Part shown: positions 43,233-54,344 of the stretch, one piece after another
How positions within the stretch are numbered: the stretch's first letter is position 1
Layout: every line of letters begins with the position of its first letter
NCBI RefSeq assembly: GCF_024338845.1
Contig: NZ_CP101414.1
Coordinates: 620,001 to 684,000, forward strand
Direction of reading: 5' to 3'
Source of the DNA: Mycoplasma bradburyae
GTDB lineage: Bacteria > Bacillota_I > Bacilli_A > Mycoplasmatales > Mycoplasmoidaceae
DNA: 64,000 nucleotides
The notes under the pieces: generated by a model
The model's input: only the letters and a program-made list of their open reading frames with translations
What the model was told of the DNA's origin: nothing
The model's database searches: none
Program-made: the position numbers and the translations under genes

Positions 43233-45709
43233 AAATCAAATTGTTCTTTCGTGCAGAAAACTTCGTGATTATCAGATACTTTGAAGTATGATGGTTTGTT
43301 AATAACTGAGTAATCTTTATTGTAATTAAATCCTTCATCAAATGAAGCTAGATCTAGGTGAATGTTTGATAACTTAGGAGAAGCTTTCATTAATGATTTA
43401 GTATATGGATGGATTGGGTTTTTAAAGATTTTATCAACACTACCGCGCTCAAGAATTCTACCTCTGTGCATGATGATAACATTGTTACATGCATAATTAA
43501 CCATCGATAGATCGTGAGCAATGAATAAAAAGGTAACGCCATGTTTTTCAACCATCTCTTTCATAATATTAACGATCTGAGCTTGGATTGATACATCAAG
43601 CGCTGAAATCGGTTCGTCTGCGATTACAATCTTTGGATCGGTAATTAATGCTCTAGCAATCACAATTCTTTGACGCTGACCACCTGAAAATTCGTGTGGG
43701 TATCTGTATGCGTGTTCTGGCTTTAAACCAACCTGACTAAGCGCGTCAAACACTTTATCACGGATTAAAATTGATCTTAAAGGGAATAAATAAATTCAAT
43801 TTAATCATTTAGGTAATTTTAAAAATAGATTGCGATAAATATTCTTATCTTTATGAACAATCTTATATTCAAAATCAACTGTATCCATTGATTTTAAACG
43901 TAGTTTTATCGCACCCATTAAAAGACTTACATCTTTTGCTTTTCATTTGTTTTGGTTAGCTAAATCGTGGATTTTTTCATTAACTAATTTTGAAAATCTA
44001 AATTTAGTTTTTCTGTAGTCTTCACGAAGTTTTTTAACTTCTTCTGATAAGTATTCGCGCTTAGATAATACTTCTGGTAATTTGTTTTTGTAATTTTCGA
44101 TTATTACATCACGTTTAGTTTTCTTATCAAAAGTATTTCTAATCGCTAACTCAACTTCATTAACTTCGTTTTCTTTATTATTTTTTTGATAAGCAGAATA
44201 ACTCTTCTTAATCTCTTGATCTAGTTGATTGATTTCTTTTTTTAAATGATAAACATCAACATTTTTTTCATTAGCAATCTTTTGTGATTCATCTTTGTGA
44301 TTGTTAATTTCAGTAATTATCGCTTTAAAATTATTACTAATTGTTGTTTTTCATTCATCAAAACTATTGTTTATGTATTTGTTTTCAACAATAAACTTAT
44401 TGTTACTCGCAACAACATCAAGATAAACATTAAATTCTTCTAGTCTTGATAAATCTAATTTCTTGTTGATAACTTTGTGAAGTTGTTTAGCAAGATCAAA
44501 ATAACAATCAGCTTGTTTGTAAAAAATATTAGTTTTTAAAATATCTTTTTTTAATTCAATTGAGTAATTAATAACGATATTTACAAGTGGTTCAAAAATA
44601 TTTCTAAAGTATTCATTAATCTTTTCAATTAATAAATCCAATTGTTCTTTTTCAAAGTAACGATCATTCTTAATTGAATTAATAATTCTTAATTCAGATT
44701 TTTTTCAGAAATAATTAATTCCAGCATAAACATAATCAAGCGGATCATTAGCAAATCTCATCTTATGTTTAAAGTTCTTAACTTCAGATTCAACTGTAGT
44801 TAATCAACTTAAAAGTTCAGAAAAGTTTCTAAATAAATAAACTTCGTTAAAGTTATTAATAAGATCTTTAAGTTCTTGTTTTTTATTTTCTTTCTGTTTT
44901 TTTAAATCTAATACCTTTTGCGAGTATTTCAGAACTTTTTCTTTTTGTGCTTGTTCTTGTTTAGCTTGATCAAATTCAAGATCTACTTGTTCGTATTGTT
45001 TATTATCATAATCCTTAATGAAGTTATATAAAATATTCTTATAATCTGTTAAGTATTTTTTTGATAACTCGATATTGCTCTGAACTTTTTCAGAAATATC
45101 GTCCATTAAGAAAACAATTTCTTTATATCCGGTATTAAAGTCATTATTAGATAACTTTAATTCACTTAAAGCTTTAAAACCATCATGATAGTTTTGCGCT
45201 AGTTTTTTAAAATAATTCGATTCATATTCATAAGTTAATGAAAACTCTTTATTCTTGAATGAATAATGAAAATACGGACGGATATAAGTTAGTTTTTTAT
45301 AAAGTTCTTTAGCTTTTTTATGAATCATTTTATTGATCATAATCGGCTCAGAAACTAACTTTAAAACTGTCTTGATTGGGTTTAGCGAACTCATTGGATC
45401 TTGAAAGATCATCTGAGCATTTTGATGTAATCAAGATTTATCAGATCTTGAAATCTTTTTATTACCAATTAATCGACCATCAAGATTAATTGAACCTCCG
45501 CTAGCTTTATTAAGTCTAACTAAAGTTTTACCAATTGTTGATTTACCACTACCAGATTCACCAATGATTCCAAAAAAGTCACCTTTATTAACTTTAAATG
45601 AAACGTTATTAACAGCAGTAAAATGCGAACCTCTAGAGTTGAAAACAACTGATAAATCAGCTACATCTAATAAAGTTTGTTGTTCGTTATTATCTTTTTT
45701 AGGATTCAT
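43211..45709 (-). CDS. oppF: Oligopeptide ABC transporter ATPase OppF with a giant coiled-coil insertion
   Basis: OppF and OppD are the two ATPases driving peptide import. Walker A GESGSGKST is at residues 50-58, the Q-loop MIFQDP at 100-105, signature FSGGQRQR at about 674-681, and Walker B VIADEPISALD follows. The C-terminal oligopeptide-transporter extension has HPYTKSLM. Normally about 60 residues separate the Q-loop and signature; here there are about 570, so roughly 500 extra residues, Lys/Glu/Asn-rich and largely helical or coiled coil, sit in the helical subdomain. The 832-residue length resembles M. genitalium OppF (MG080). Trp codons include TGA. Confidence 0.92.
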
Positions 45710-45710
45710 T

Positions 45711-47042
45711 TTATTGTTTCTCCCTGGTATCGAATACGTTGAATATTACTTCTGGAGTTTTTTCTTCTATTGGTTGTTTTTCTAGTTTAGCTAAAGATTG
45801 TTTATAGATTTCAATCTTTTGCTTAACTAAATCTGGTAATTGAACCTTAGGCGCGTCTGGGTGAAGTAATCAAGTAGCTGCTTTATGTGTTTTAGTGATT
45901 TCAACTAACGGAGGTTGTTGGTTGAAATCAAGTTTTGTTGCATATTCATTTCTAGCAGCAAACGCATCACCTTTAGGTGGAGAAATCAAGTTTGGCGCTG
46001 AACCTGGAATTGATTTTAATTTACCTTCAATTCCTTCATCTGGAATTGAAGAAATTAACGCTCAAGTATATGGATGTCTAGGATCTAAGAAGATATCGTC
46101 AATATTACCTTGCTCAACAATCTTTCCAGCATACATCACATAAATATACTCACAGAAGTTAGCCACTAAAGCAATGTTATGAGAGATAAAGATAACAGTA
46201 ACTTTATAAACTTGATTAATCTTTTTAATCAAGTCTAGAACCTTAGCTTGGATTGTTACATCTAAAGCTGTAGTTGGTTCATCTGCAATAATTAATTTAG
46301 GTCTTGAAGCAATTGCGATTCCGATAACAATTCTTTGTCTCATTCCCCCTGAGAATTCATGAGGATAGGCATTAACTTTGTTTTTAATATCATTAATACC
46401 AATGAATTCAAGGATTTGATAAATCTTAGCTTTAATAGCTTTAGCGCTCTTTTCATTTTTATAAGCAGCTTTAGCTTTATCAAGCTTATTATTATAATCA
46501 GTTTTTAATCCATCAAGTTTTTTTAATAGTTCGTTACTAGAAGGTTGTTTATCTAGCTCTTGATCTAGTTTTTGTTTTTCTTCTAAATACTTTTCTTTAA
46601 TCTCTAAAACTTCTTGACGGTATTTTCTTTTTTCAGCAATTACTAATGCTTCTTTAATTTGCGCACCAATCTTTTTAGTTGGATTAAGTGATAACAAAGG
46701 ATCCTGAGGAATATAAGTAACATACTCCCCACGTAAACTAGATCAATCTCGGTTTTTAATCTTACTGATATCAATATCATCAAGATTAAGGTTATCAGCA
46801 ACAGTTTTGGAATTATCATTAAAACCAATTAAGGATTTAACACATACAGATTTACCGCTACCAGATTCACCAATAATACCTATGATCTGACCTTTTCTTG
46901 CTGAGATATTAACACCTCTTACAGCTTGAAGCATACCATCTTTGGTTTTAAAAGAAACATTTAAATTTCTTATATCAAGCATGAAGTTTTCTTTTAGTTT
47001 CTTATCTTCGTTGGTTATTAAATAACGTTTTTTTAATTGCAT
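45711..47042 (-). CDS. oppD: Oligopeptide ABC transporter ATPase OppD
   Basis: The 443-residue ATPase has Walker A GESGSGKS (58-65), a Q-loop PQDPLLSLNP near 115, a signature FSGGMRQR near 230 and Walker B IIADEPTTALD. The C-terminal OppD_C region has HPYTWALISSIP. A Lys/Glu/Gln-rich insertion of about 60 residues (about 130-205) sits between the Q-loop and signature, a smaller version of the OppF insertion. The start overlaps the oppC stop by one base, and oppF begins 1 base after its stop codon. Confidence 0.95.
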
Positions 47043-48181
47043 TATTTTCTACCTATAATTCTTGGGTCTACTGCGTCATTAATTGCGTTAGCAATGATTT
47101 GTAATGAAATCGTAAATAACGAGAAGATAATGATCGGTGGTAATGATATATGTAATAAATCAGACGAGATGTTTTGGTAAGTCGAAGATAAGATTGTTCC
47201 TAATGATAAATCTTGAGATGATTTTAATCCTAGGAATACTAAACCTGAGTCTACAAAGATAGCTACCGGAATAAAGTTTACGAACATTACAGATAACCTA
47301 CCTGAGATATTAGGAATCATATGAACAAAGATGATTCTTCATTGACTAGCACCTAATGTTCTAGCTGCTTGAATATATTCCGCGTCTTTTGTTTTAACGA
47401 TGTAAATTCTTGTAATTCTAGCTGGACCAGTTCAGTATAGAGAGATTAAAGCAGCATTTAATGAAGCTAGACTTAAATTACCTCCAACATTACCATCAGA
47501 ACCAACAAAGATTTGCGCAAGAATAATAATCAAGATTATTGTTGGTAACCCGCTAATGATTTCAACAATTCGCATCATAACTGTATCTACTCATTTACCA
47601 GCAAAACTACCAGAAATAGAACCATAGATTACTCCAATGATTGTCGCAAATACAGAAACTATTAAAGCAGAACCTAATGATGTTTGAATTGCTTTTCATA
47701 AGTTAGTTCAAACATCAACACCACCTTGAGTAGTACCAAAGATCGGATAAATATTTCTTAATTGTTCTAGATCATAAGGATGATAAGTAATTTGAACTAT
47801 ACCATTACCAACATCTTTTTGATCAACAATTACACCATCATACATATATAAGAATACACTTGGTATTCTAGCGATCTTAGTAGGATTTAAACCAAAGATT
47901 CTTGGTGGTAGATTGAAAAAAACATCATCAATTCCAATCGGATTGATCGGATCATAAGGTGAAGCTATCGGAGCAATTATTGATAATAAAATCAAGATAA
48001 TTAAAAACACCGTAAATACAGCTGCTGCTGGGTTTTTAAAAAATCTCTTAATAATATCAACTATATAGTTGCTTGGTTTACCAATTACTTGACTTTGTTT
48101 ATTTAACTGTTCATTAACATCAACTCGTTCGAACAATTCTTTATCAAATTGATATTTTGCGCCTAATTCTTGTATTGTCAT
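47042..48181 (-). CDS. oppC: Oligopeptide ABC transporter permease OppC
   Basis: This is one of the two membrane permeases of the peptide importer. The 379-residue protein has an N-terminal polar region and a first helix (about 50-75). A periplasmic-type loop of about 75 residues follows, then the five-helix permease core with the EAA-type loop AARTLGASQWRIIFVHMIPN that contacts the ATPase. DSGLVFLGLKSSQDLSLGTIL is characteristic of OppC/DppC. It lies 9 bases after oppB. Confidence 0.94.
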
Positions 48182-48190
48182 CTTTTCTTA

Positions 48191-49399
48191 TTAACCTAGC
48201 GCTTTCTCTAATATGTAGATCTTCTTATTTAAAATAATGTATTCAACATTATTTGGTAAATTAAACTTCTTGTTATCTACAAAAACTTTAGTTTTAGATA
48301 AGTCATTATTTTCTTTAATAGATTCTATTAAAGAACTATCCTTATCTTCTGACAAAACATAAGCATTTGATTCATTAACCATAGCTCATAGTTTTTTATT
48401 TTTATTTCTAGCAATACTGTTAGCAATTCATTTAACAAAGATAAACGAATTACCTTCTGCTAGCCTTATTCTTGGATCTACTAATGTGTAGATAACATCT
48501 AATACGATTTGCAATAAGAATGATAATGAAGAGAAGAATAAAACTTGGAATGCTAGCATATTCACTTCATTTTTTTGGATTGCGTCAACTAGAATTGAAG
48601 CAGTACCTGGAACACTATAGAATGTTTCGATAACAAATGAAGATGAAATTAATCCTAGTAATGACGGAACTATAATCGATAAAATTGGGATTGATGCATT
48701 TCTTAGTGCGTGTTTGAAAATAATCGCACAATTAGTAAGTCCTTTTGATTTAGCAGTTTTTATATAGTCTTGTTGTAAAACTTCAACCATTTCATTTCTC
48801 ATATAGTAAGTCATACTAGAAAACCCACCTAATGTTAATGAAAGGATTGGTAATACTAATGATGCTCAGAATTTTCCGACTGTGTAATCATTTGATCCAG
48901 GAGCTACAAAGCGAAGTGGTAGATCTGAATTTCTAAATATAATTAGTAACAACACAGCAATCACAAAGCTTGGTACTGATATAAAGATAACTGAAACTAT
49001 GTTTAACACCGTATCGATTATCTTACCACGATAAACTGCTGATAAAACCCCAAAGCTAATACCTAAGATAATTGATATTACAAATGAAATAGAAGATATC
49101 AATAAGGTATTAGGAACTTTTTCGAAAAATAATTTACCAATATTAACAGCACCGTTTGAATAGTAAGGTCCTAATGTATGTTCTACGAATAATCCGTAAA
49201 GATACTTTCCGTATCTTACGATAATTGGTTCGTTAAAACCTAAAGCAGCTAAGCGTTGGTTAAACGCTTCTTCTGACTCATTTTGACCTGGTATTATCGG
49301 TCTGTATGGTAATAAACCTGTTAGTAAATAGGTTATAGTTAAAAGGATGAAAACCGCTAATGCAGCAAAACCTATTCTTTTTAAAATATAAGCTAGCAT
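48191..49399 (-). CDS. oppB: Oligopeptide ABC transporter permease OppB
   Basis: The 402-residue permease begins MLAYILKRIGFAALAVFILL, the usual OppB first helix, followed by TYLLTGLLP and ALGFNEPIIVRYGKYLYGL. The EAA-type loop DYIKTAKSKGLTNCAIIFKH and the DPRIRLAEGN ending of the permease core are present. A polar C-terminal extension of about 75 residues, beyond normal OppB length, follows and reads through TGA codons. It is separated from oppA by 139 bases holding a hairpin, which may lower downstream expression. Confidence 0.94.
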
Positions 49400-49423
49400 T
49401 ATTTATCTTTATTAAATAAGATT

Positions 49424-49452
49424 AATACAACCAAGGGTCACTTAGTTGTATT
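49424..49452 (-). other. Stem-loop between oppA and oppB
   Basis: AATACAACCAAG (49424-49435) and CTTAGTTGTATT (49441-49452) form a 12-bp stem (one G-U pair in minus-strand RNA) with a 5-base loop. No U-run follows, so it looks like an mRNA-stabilising or processing hairpin, of the kind that lets a binding-protein gene be expressed above its permeases. Confidence 0.6.
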
Positions 49453-49538
49453 CTCTTATTATTTTTAGTTAATTTTTAATTAAAAATTCCATAACAAATT
49501 ATAACAAACTGTTTTAGTTTGTTTTTATATAAACCATA

Positions 49539-52496
49539 TTAGCTAGTTTTTTTACCAGCCGGCTTGAAGTCTGTGTATGGTCTTCTTAAAACACCACTGT
49601 AGCCATTTACTTTAAATGCTTCAGGGAATTTATTATCTCTAGCAGCGATGAATCCATCGTTTAATTGAACATCTTTGAATGTTTTGCTATCAACAAATGT
49701 TCTATATGGAATAGAAGTCACTTGGAATGTTGTGTTTTGATCAACGATGTTAATTAGTTTTTGTCAGTTAATTAAGTTAATAATACCAGCACGAACGATT
49801 CTTGAGTTATCACTGTTTCATTCTTTGAATATTTTTTTAGTAACAGCATCTTGGTAAGTAGGATTATCAGAACTTGGGTTAGCTGATCATGTAAGGAATG
49901 AAGATTGACCAACTGGATCAGCTGCACGAGTTGCTCATAAGAATTCGCTATATTGTGGTTTACCAAAAGCGTCATTTACTTTACTTCTAGGAAGAAGCAA
50001 TATTGTTGGAGTTGAGTTATCATTTCTGTAAGCGCTATAGATAACATCAACAGTTCTACCTCCATAGTTGTATAGGATTTTTTGAACTGGTTTAGTATTT
50101 TGGTAATATCCGTCAGAAAACGCATTTTTGTAATTATTGTTGTATGCGAATGTATATTGGTTAGCTGAGTATCCGTCTAAGTAATAAGAACCAGAATATA
50201 GAGAATAATCTAAGTTATCAGCTGTACCTGTTTCATTGATATAACCAAATAATTGATCGAATTTAGTTCCTTGTTTATCAATGTTTATAGATGTTTTACC
50301 GTTTTCAGTTATTGATTTAACAGCAATTTGTCCATCAACAGAATCAGATCATCTAGACCCTGTTTTAAATTCAGAGGTAATAGTTGTATTAGAACTATCA
50401 GTAGTTTGTGTATTTAATCTAATTTTTCTTACTCTAGAATCTCAGTGAGGTAATGGGCTATTGAATGAGTTAGAGAAGAATTGAATACCAAATGAATAAG
50501 GATTTTTTATATAAACTCTATAAGTATCATCATCGTTAGTGAATTTACCTATATCGTAAGCAGGATCTGTAATTTTTGTAGTACCAGCAGTTACTGTAAC
50601 TTTACCATTTGAATCACCAACAGGATTCATAGTAGTGGTTCCATTAAGCGTTTTTTGAAGATCAATACCTAATTGATCAATTAAGTAACCGTTGTTAGTG
50701 TAATTAGTTTGTCTTGCTAATCAGAAAGCTTCTAGCCCTCTTTCAAAGTCTCTAGCAGATAATCTAGCAACCGGCATTCCTGTTTTGTCGGTTCATTTAA
50801 TATTTTTATCAATTAGTCAGTCATATCTAACTGCCTTTTTATAAGCATCTACTAAGTTTTTATCTTTATCAGGATCAACTATACCCGTTTTTGAAACATA
50901 AGCTGTAGAATTTTCTTGTTTTGCTTTTGTTTCTGTTTCTGTTAGTCAATTAGAAGCATTATCACCTGTAACAGGTCTTAAAACAACAGCTAATAATTTA
51001 TCATCTTTATCATATAATTTTAACCCTTTAGCACCTTCTAATTTGTATGTAGCGTCAAAGTTATATGATCTAGTTTTAGTAGCTTTATCATAATTAATCG
51101 CACCTGTAGTTTCAGCTGAAATCAAGTGAACATAAGTTCCAGGATAGTTAACACCACTTCCACCACCAGATGAGAATGATGATTGAAGAGGAAGTTCATT
51201 ACCATCAGTAGGTTTAGATGTTGTTTCTAATACATATGGTTCTCCTTCAGGACCACTTGAATCTCTGTATAATGTTTCAGAAGATTTTCAGTTAGAACGA
51301 ATCATTCATTGAGGATTCTTAATTAGAGAATAACTAATTGAAGTATTATCTTGTGATGATGAAGGGATGAAGGAGAATTGGTCATCAAGGAATGAAATTA
51401 TATATAGTGAATGCTCAGAATCACCTGAAGTTCATTCACCGATGTATTTAGCTATACCATCTTTGTATTCTTGTAGTTTAGTAGGATCAGTCGAAACAAC
51501 AGTATCAAACTTTTTACCTTTGAATAATTCAAGGTATTTCATATCATCTGAACTAGTTGATGTTTCAGTAGTTGGTTGCATGCTTTCAGTAGTTTCTGTA
51601 GAAGAAGAACCAGAAGACATTGAACCAGAAGAAGCATCAGCAGCACCAGTTCCTCCACTAGTCGCATCACCTCCAGAACCAGTTCCGCCGTTGCCGCCAG
51701 TTCCACCAGTACTTCCATCACCTTCAACTATTCTAATTGAACTTGATGCTCCAGCACCCATAGTAGCAGGAGTCATAGCAGCAGGAGTCATACCAGCAGT
51801 AGCCATACCAGCAGGTACGCTAGCCTTAGGAGCTTGTAATGAAGTTAATCCACTTTCAATAATAGCTCTAGCTAATGAAGCAGAAACAGTAATGAATTTT
51901 TCTCCATATTGAGCTTTATATGCTTCTGGATTCTCAGCAATTTTAATTAATCTTTCAATGATTCATTGACTGTTTTTAGCATTACGTCCATCTGTGAATC
52001 AAGATTCGATAAATGTACCAACTGCAGCATAGTCTCTACCTCAGAAGAAACTACCTGAAGTTGAGTTACCTTGAGCATAGTGTTCTTGTACAGAAGGATT
52101 AATAGCAGATCTTAAAACGTTGTTATATCTAATTAAACCATCCGATAAATTTGATAAAGCTGCAGCTTTGTTATTAAAGAATGTTTGATAGTCATCTGAA
52201 GCCTTAGTTATAGATAAGTTTTTATCGATAATTGTTCAAGGTTTTTCTTTAGTAGCCCCTAATTCTTTTAAAGCATTTACAAAGGTTTCTTTGTTTAAAG
52301 GGATATCTCTTAAACCATCAGCAGCCTTAATTTTTATATTATTGTTATCATCGAATATATAACCTTTAGCAAAGCTATTGTTCGAAACGTTTGAATAACC
52401 AGAACCACAAGAAGCCAATGTACTTGTAGTTATAACAGCAAATGAGAGAGCTGATGCAATTTTTAGGAAACTTCTTTTGTTTTTGTTGTTTCTCAT
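49539..52496 (-). CDS. oppA: Oligopeptide-binding lipoprotein OppA
   Basis: The extracellular peptide-binding lipoprotein feeding OppB/C. The 985-residue protein starts with a signal peptide and lipobox LASC at residues 27-30, so it is anchored by a lipidated Cys30. Trp codons are mostly TGA. Residues about 231-319 are a Gly/Ser/Thr/Ala-rich low-complexity insert (for example GSTGGTGGNGGTGSGGDATS), more GC-rich than the surroundings. Family motifs are weak; assignment rests on the lipobox, size and the operon with oppBCDF. AAAGGA lies 7 bases before the ATG, with a TTGCTA-N17-TATAAT promoter upstream. Confidence 0.85.
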
Positions 52497-52533
52497 TTTT
52501 TAGTCCTTTATATTTTTATAGTTAAATAGTTGA

Positions 52534-52562
52534 TTATATGTTATTGATACCAAAAATAGCAA
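52534..52562 (-). promoter_or_regulatory. Promoter of the oppA operon
   Basis: On the minus strand TTGCTA (52562-52557), exactly 17 bases, and a perfect TATAAT (52539-52534), followed by AAAGGA and the oppA ATG about 38 bases downstream. Confidence 0.65.
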
Positions 52563-52575
52563 TTACTTTTTTTAA

Positions 52576-52661
52576 AAGCAATCACTATTCTTATATGTAT
52601 TTATTAATATATTAATTTATGATTGCTTAATTATTCCGTTATTCTTGGTGGATAAGCAATC
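52576..52661. promoter_or_regulatory. Three copies of an 8-base site upstream of oppA
   Basis: AAGCAATC occurs at 52576-52583 and 52654-52661, and its complement GATTGCTT at 52621-52628. The last two extend to a 9-bp inverted repeat (GATTGCTTA...TAAGCAATC, 23-base gap). They lie just upstream of the oppA -35, so they could be operator half-sites; no regulator is known. Confidence 0.35.
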
Positions 52662-53093
52662 TGTTATAAATATTTATTTGGAATTTATTTAAAATTACTC
52701 ACCCACATCTTTATTCGTTTTATCATTATTAATAGTGTAAATATTAGAAGAGTCAAACATCTTCTTTATAAATATGCTATTAATAGTTCTAAAACTTTTG
52801 TTTAGTGATTGGTAAGTTTTTAACATAATATCAAAAACATTATAACACAATAATTTAATTAATAAAGTGAAAAAAATATCAGTCAAATTACTTTGCTCAA
52901 CTATATTTTTAGTTTTTAAAATCTAGTGATTTTTTATCAAAAAGTAATGTACTCTTAAACAGATAAAAACTATAGATAAACTAATTCAAAATTCATTAGA
53001 CTATGCAGCAATAAATATTATGCTTAAATATATAATGATTAAATAAGATAATGTTCCAATTTTTCGCTGAAAACGTATTAGGTAGGAATAATA

Positions 53094-54344
53094 ATGAAAT
53101 GGGTTAAAAAACGATTAGGTGATATATGTAAGATTGTGGGCGGAGGTACGCCATCTACTCAAAATAAGGATTATTATAAAGATGGAACAATTCCTTGAAT
53201 TACTCCCAAAGATTTATCGATAAATAAATCAAAATATATTCAAAGGGGACAAAGGAATATAACAGAAAAGGGATTAAAGAGTTGTTCAGCAAAAATAATA
53301 CCAAAAGGTTCTATATTATTTTCTTCAAGAGCACCAATAGGTTATATTGCTATTACTAAAAATAATCTATCAACTAATCAAGGTTTTAAAAATTTAATTC
53401 CAAATAATAATATATCTAACATTTTCTTATATTATTGTTTATTCTTTAATAAGAACAAGATTATTTTGTCCGCTTCAGGAACTACATTTAAAGAAATTTC
53501 AGGAGCTGAAATCGCTAATATAACTATTCAAAAATTCCTGTTGATAAAAAAGATCAAATAAAAATAACGAAAATTCTAGATTATATAGATCAAAAAAAAT
53601 AGATATCAATAATAAGATAAACGATAATTTGTTATAAACGATAATTTAAAAAAGCAAATCGAGCTTTTATATAAACATTGATTTGATAATTTAAATTTCT
53701 GTAATAAGAAAAATAAACCTTATAAACTATCAGGTGGTAAATTAATTTGAAATAAATTTATTAAAAGAAATATTCCTGAAGGTTGAAAAGTAGAAAAATT
53801 AACAGATTTAATAAAATGGGAAAGTAGTTACCAACCCCCTAAAAAAGATTTTATTTATTCTATGAAGGAAGGCTATGTCAGATTTATACAAAACAGAGAT
53901 TATAATAGCGATGGACACAAAACTTACATCCCTATAAAAGATAATCTAACTATAGTAGATAAATTTGACATTCTTATGGATAAATATGGTGATGCAGGAA
54001 GAGTTAGATATGGAATTGAAGGAGCATTTAATGTTGCGTTAGCAAGAATAAATGTAAAAGATCCAGCATTAAAAGAATATATTAGATCTTATTTCGAATC
54101 TAAACCAATCTATAATTATTTACATAATTCATGTATGGCTTCAACTAGAGCTTCGTTAAGTCTAAACAATTTAAGTTCTTTGATGGTGATGATCCCTGAT
54201 AAAGAAACATTAAATTCTTATGAAATTATTTTGCATAATATTAGATCAATTGTTTTAAAAAATAAAGAAGAAAACGAGAAACTATCTGAAATTAAAGATT
54301 TTCTATTACCACTATTAATGAACGGTCAAGCAACGATTGATTAA
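53094..54344 (+). pseudogene. hsdS: Type I restriction specificity gene hsdS, frameshifted
   Basis: HsdS gives DNA-target recognition to type I restriction-modification enzymes. A two-TRD layout is visible: TRD1 from ATG 53094 (MKWVKKRLGDICKIVGGGTP), a central helical spacer, and TRD2 (NIPEGWKVEKLTDLIKWESS...) to TAA 54344. The central region is broken by three lesions. A base appears lost near 53536. An A8 tract at about 53592-53599 has two extra or one missing A. A 17-bp tandem duplication lies at about 53617-53647. The ends are in the same frame, so the net change is a multiple of three. As read, the N-terminal fragment stops at TAA near 53570. No hsdM or hsdR lies in the window. Confidence 0.85.
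53614..53650 (+). repeat. 17-bp tandem duplication and inverted-repeat arm in hsdS
   Basis: ATAAACGATAATTTGTT (53617-53633) is followed by a second, 14-base copy (53634-53647), adding 17 bases and shifting the frame. AAGATAAACGATAATTT (53614-53630) recurs inverted at 54358-54374, in the neighbouring half-size hsdS on the minus strand. It encodes the conserved KINDNL helix in both genes. Confidence 0.85.

Larger units (their letters stand above)
52497..53093. other. Intergenic region between oppA and hsdS, no gene
   Basis: 597 bases, very AT-rich. It holds the oppA promoter on the minus strand, an inverted repeat, and a plus-strand TATAAT at 53031-53036 that could serve hsdS (which has AGGTAGGA about 8 bases before its ATG at 53094). 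A 63-codon open frame at 52695-52886 has no clear start context and looks like noise. Confidence 0.6.

Noticed and set aside
51367..51912. Plus-strand open frame rich in Pro/Val/Ala opposite oppA
   Set aside because: It is the complement of the Gly/Ser/Thr-rich insert of OppA; the minus-strand frame is the one continuous with the lipoprotein.
52695..52886. 63-codon minus-strand open frame between oppA and hsdS
   Set aside because: No ribosome-binding site or recognisable motif, and base composition like surrounding intergenic DNA.
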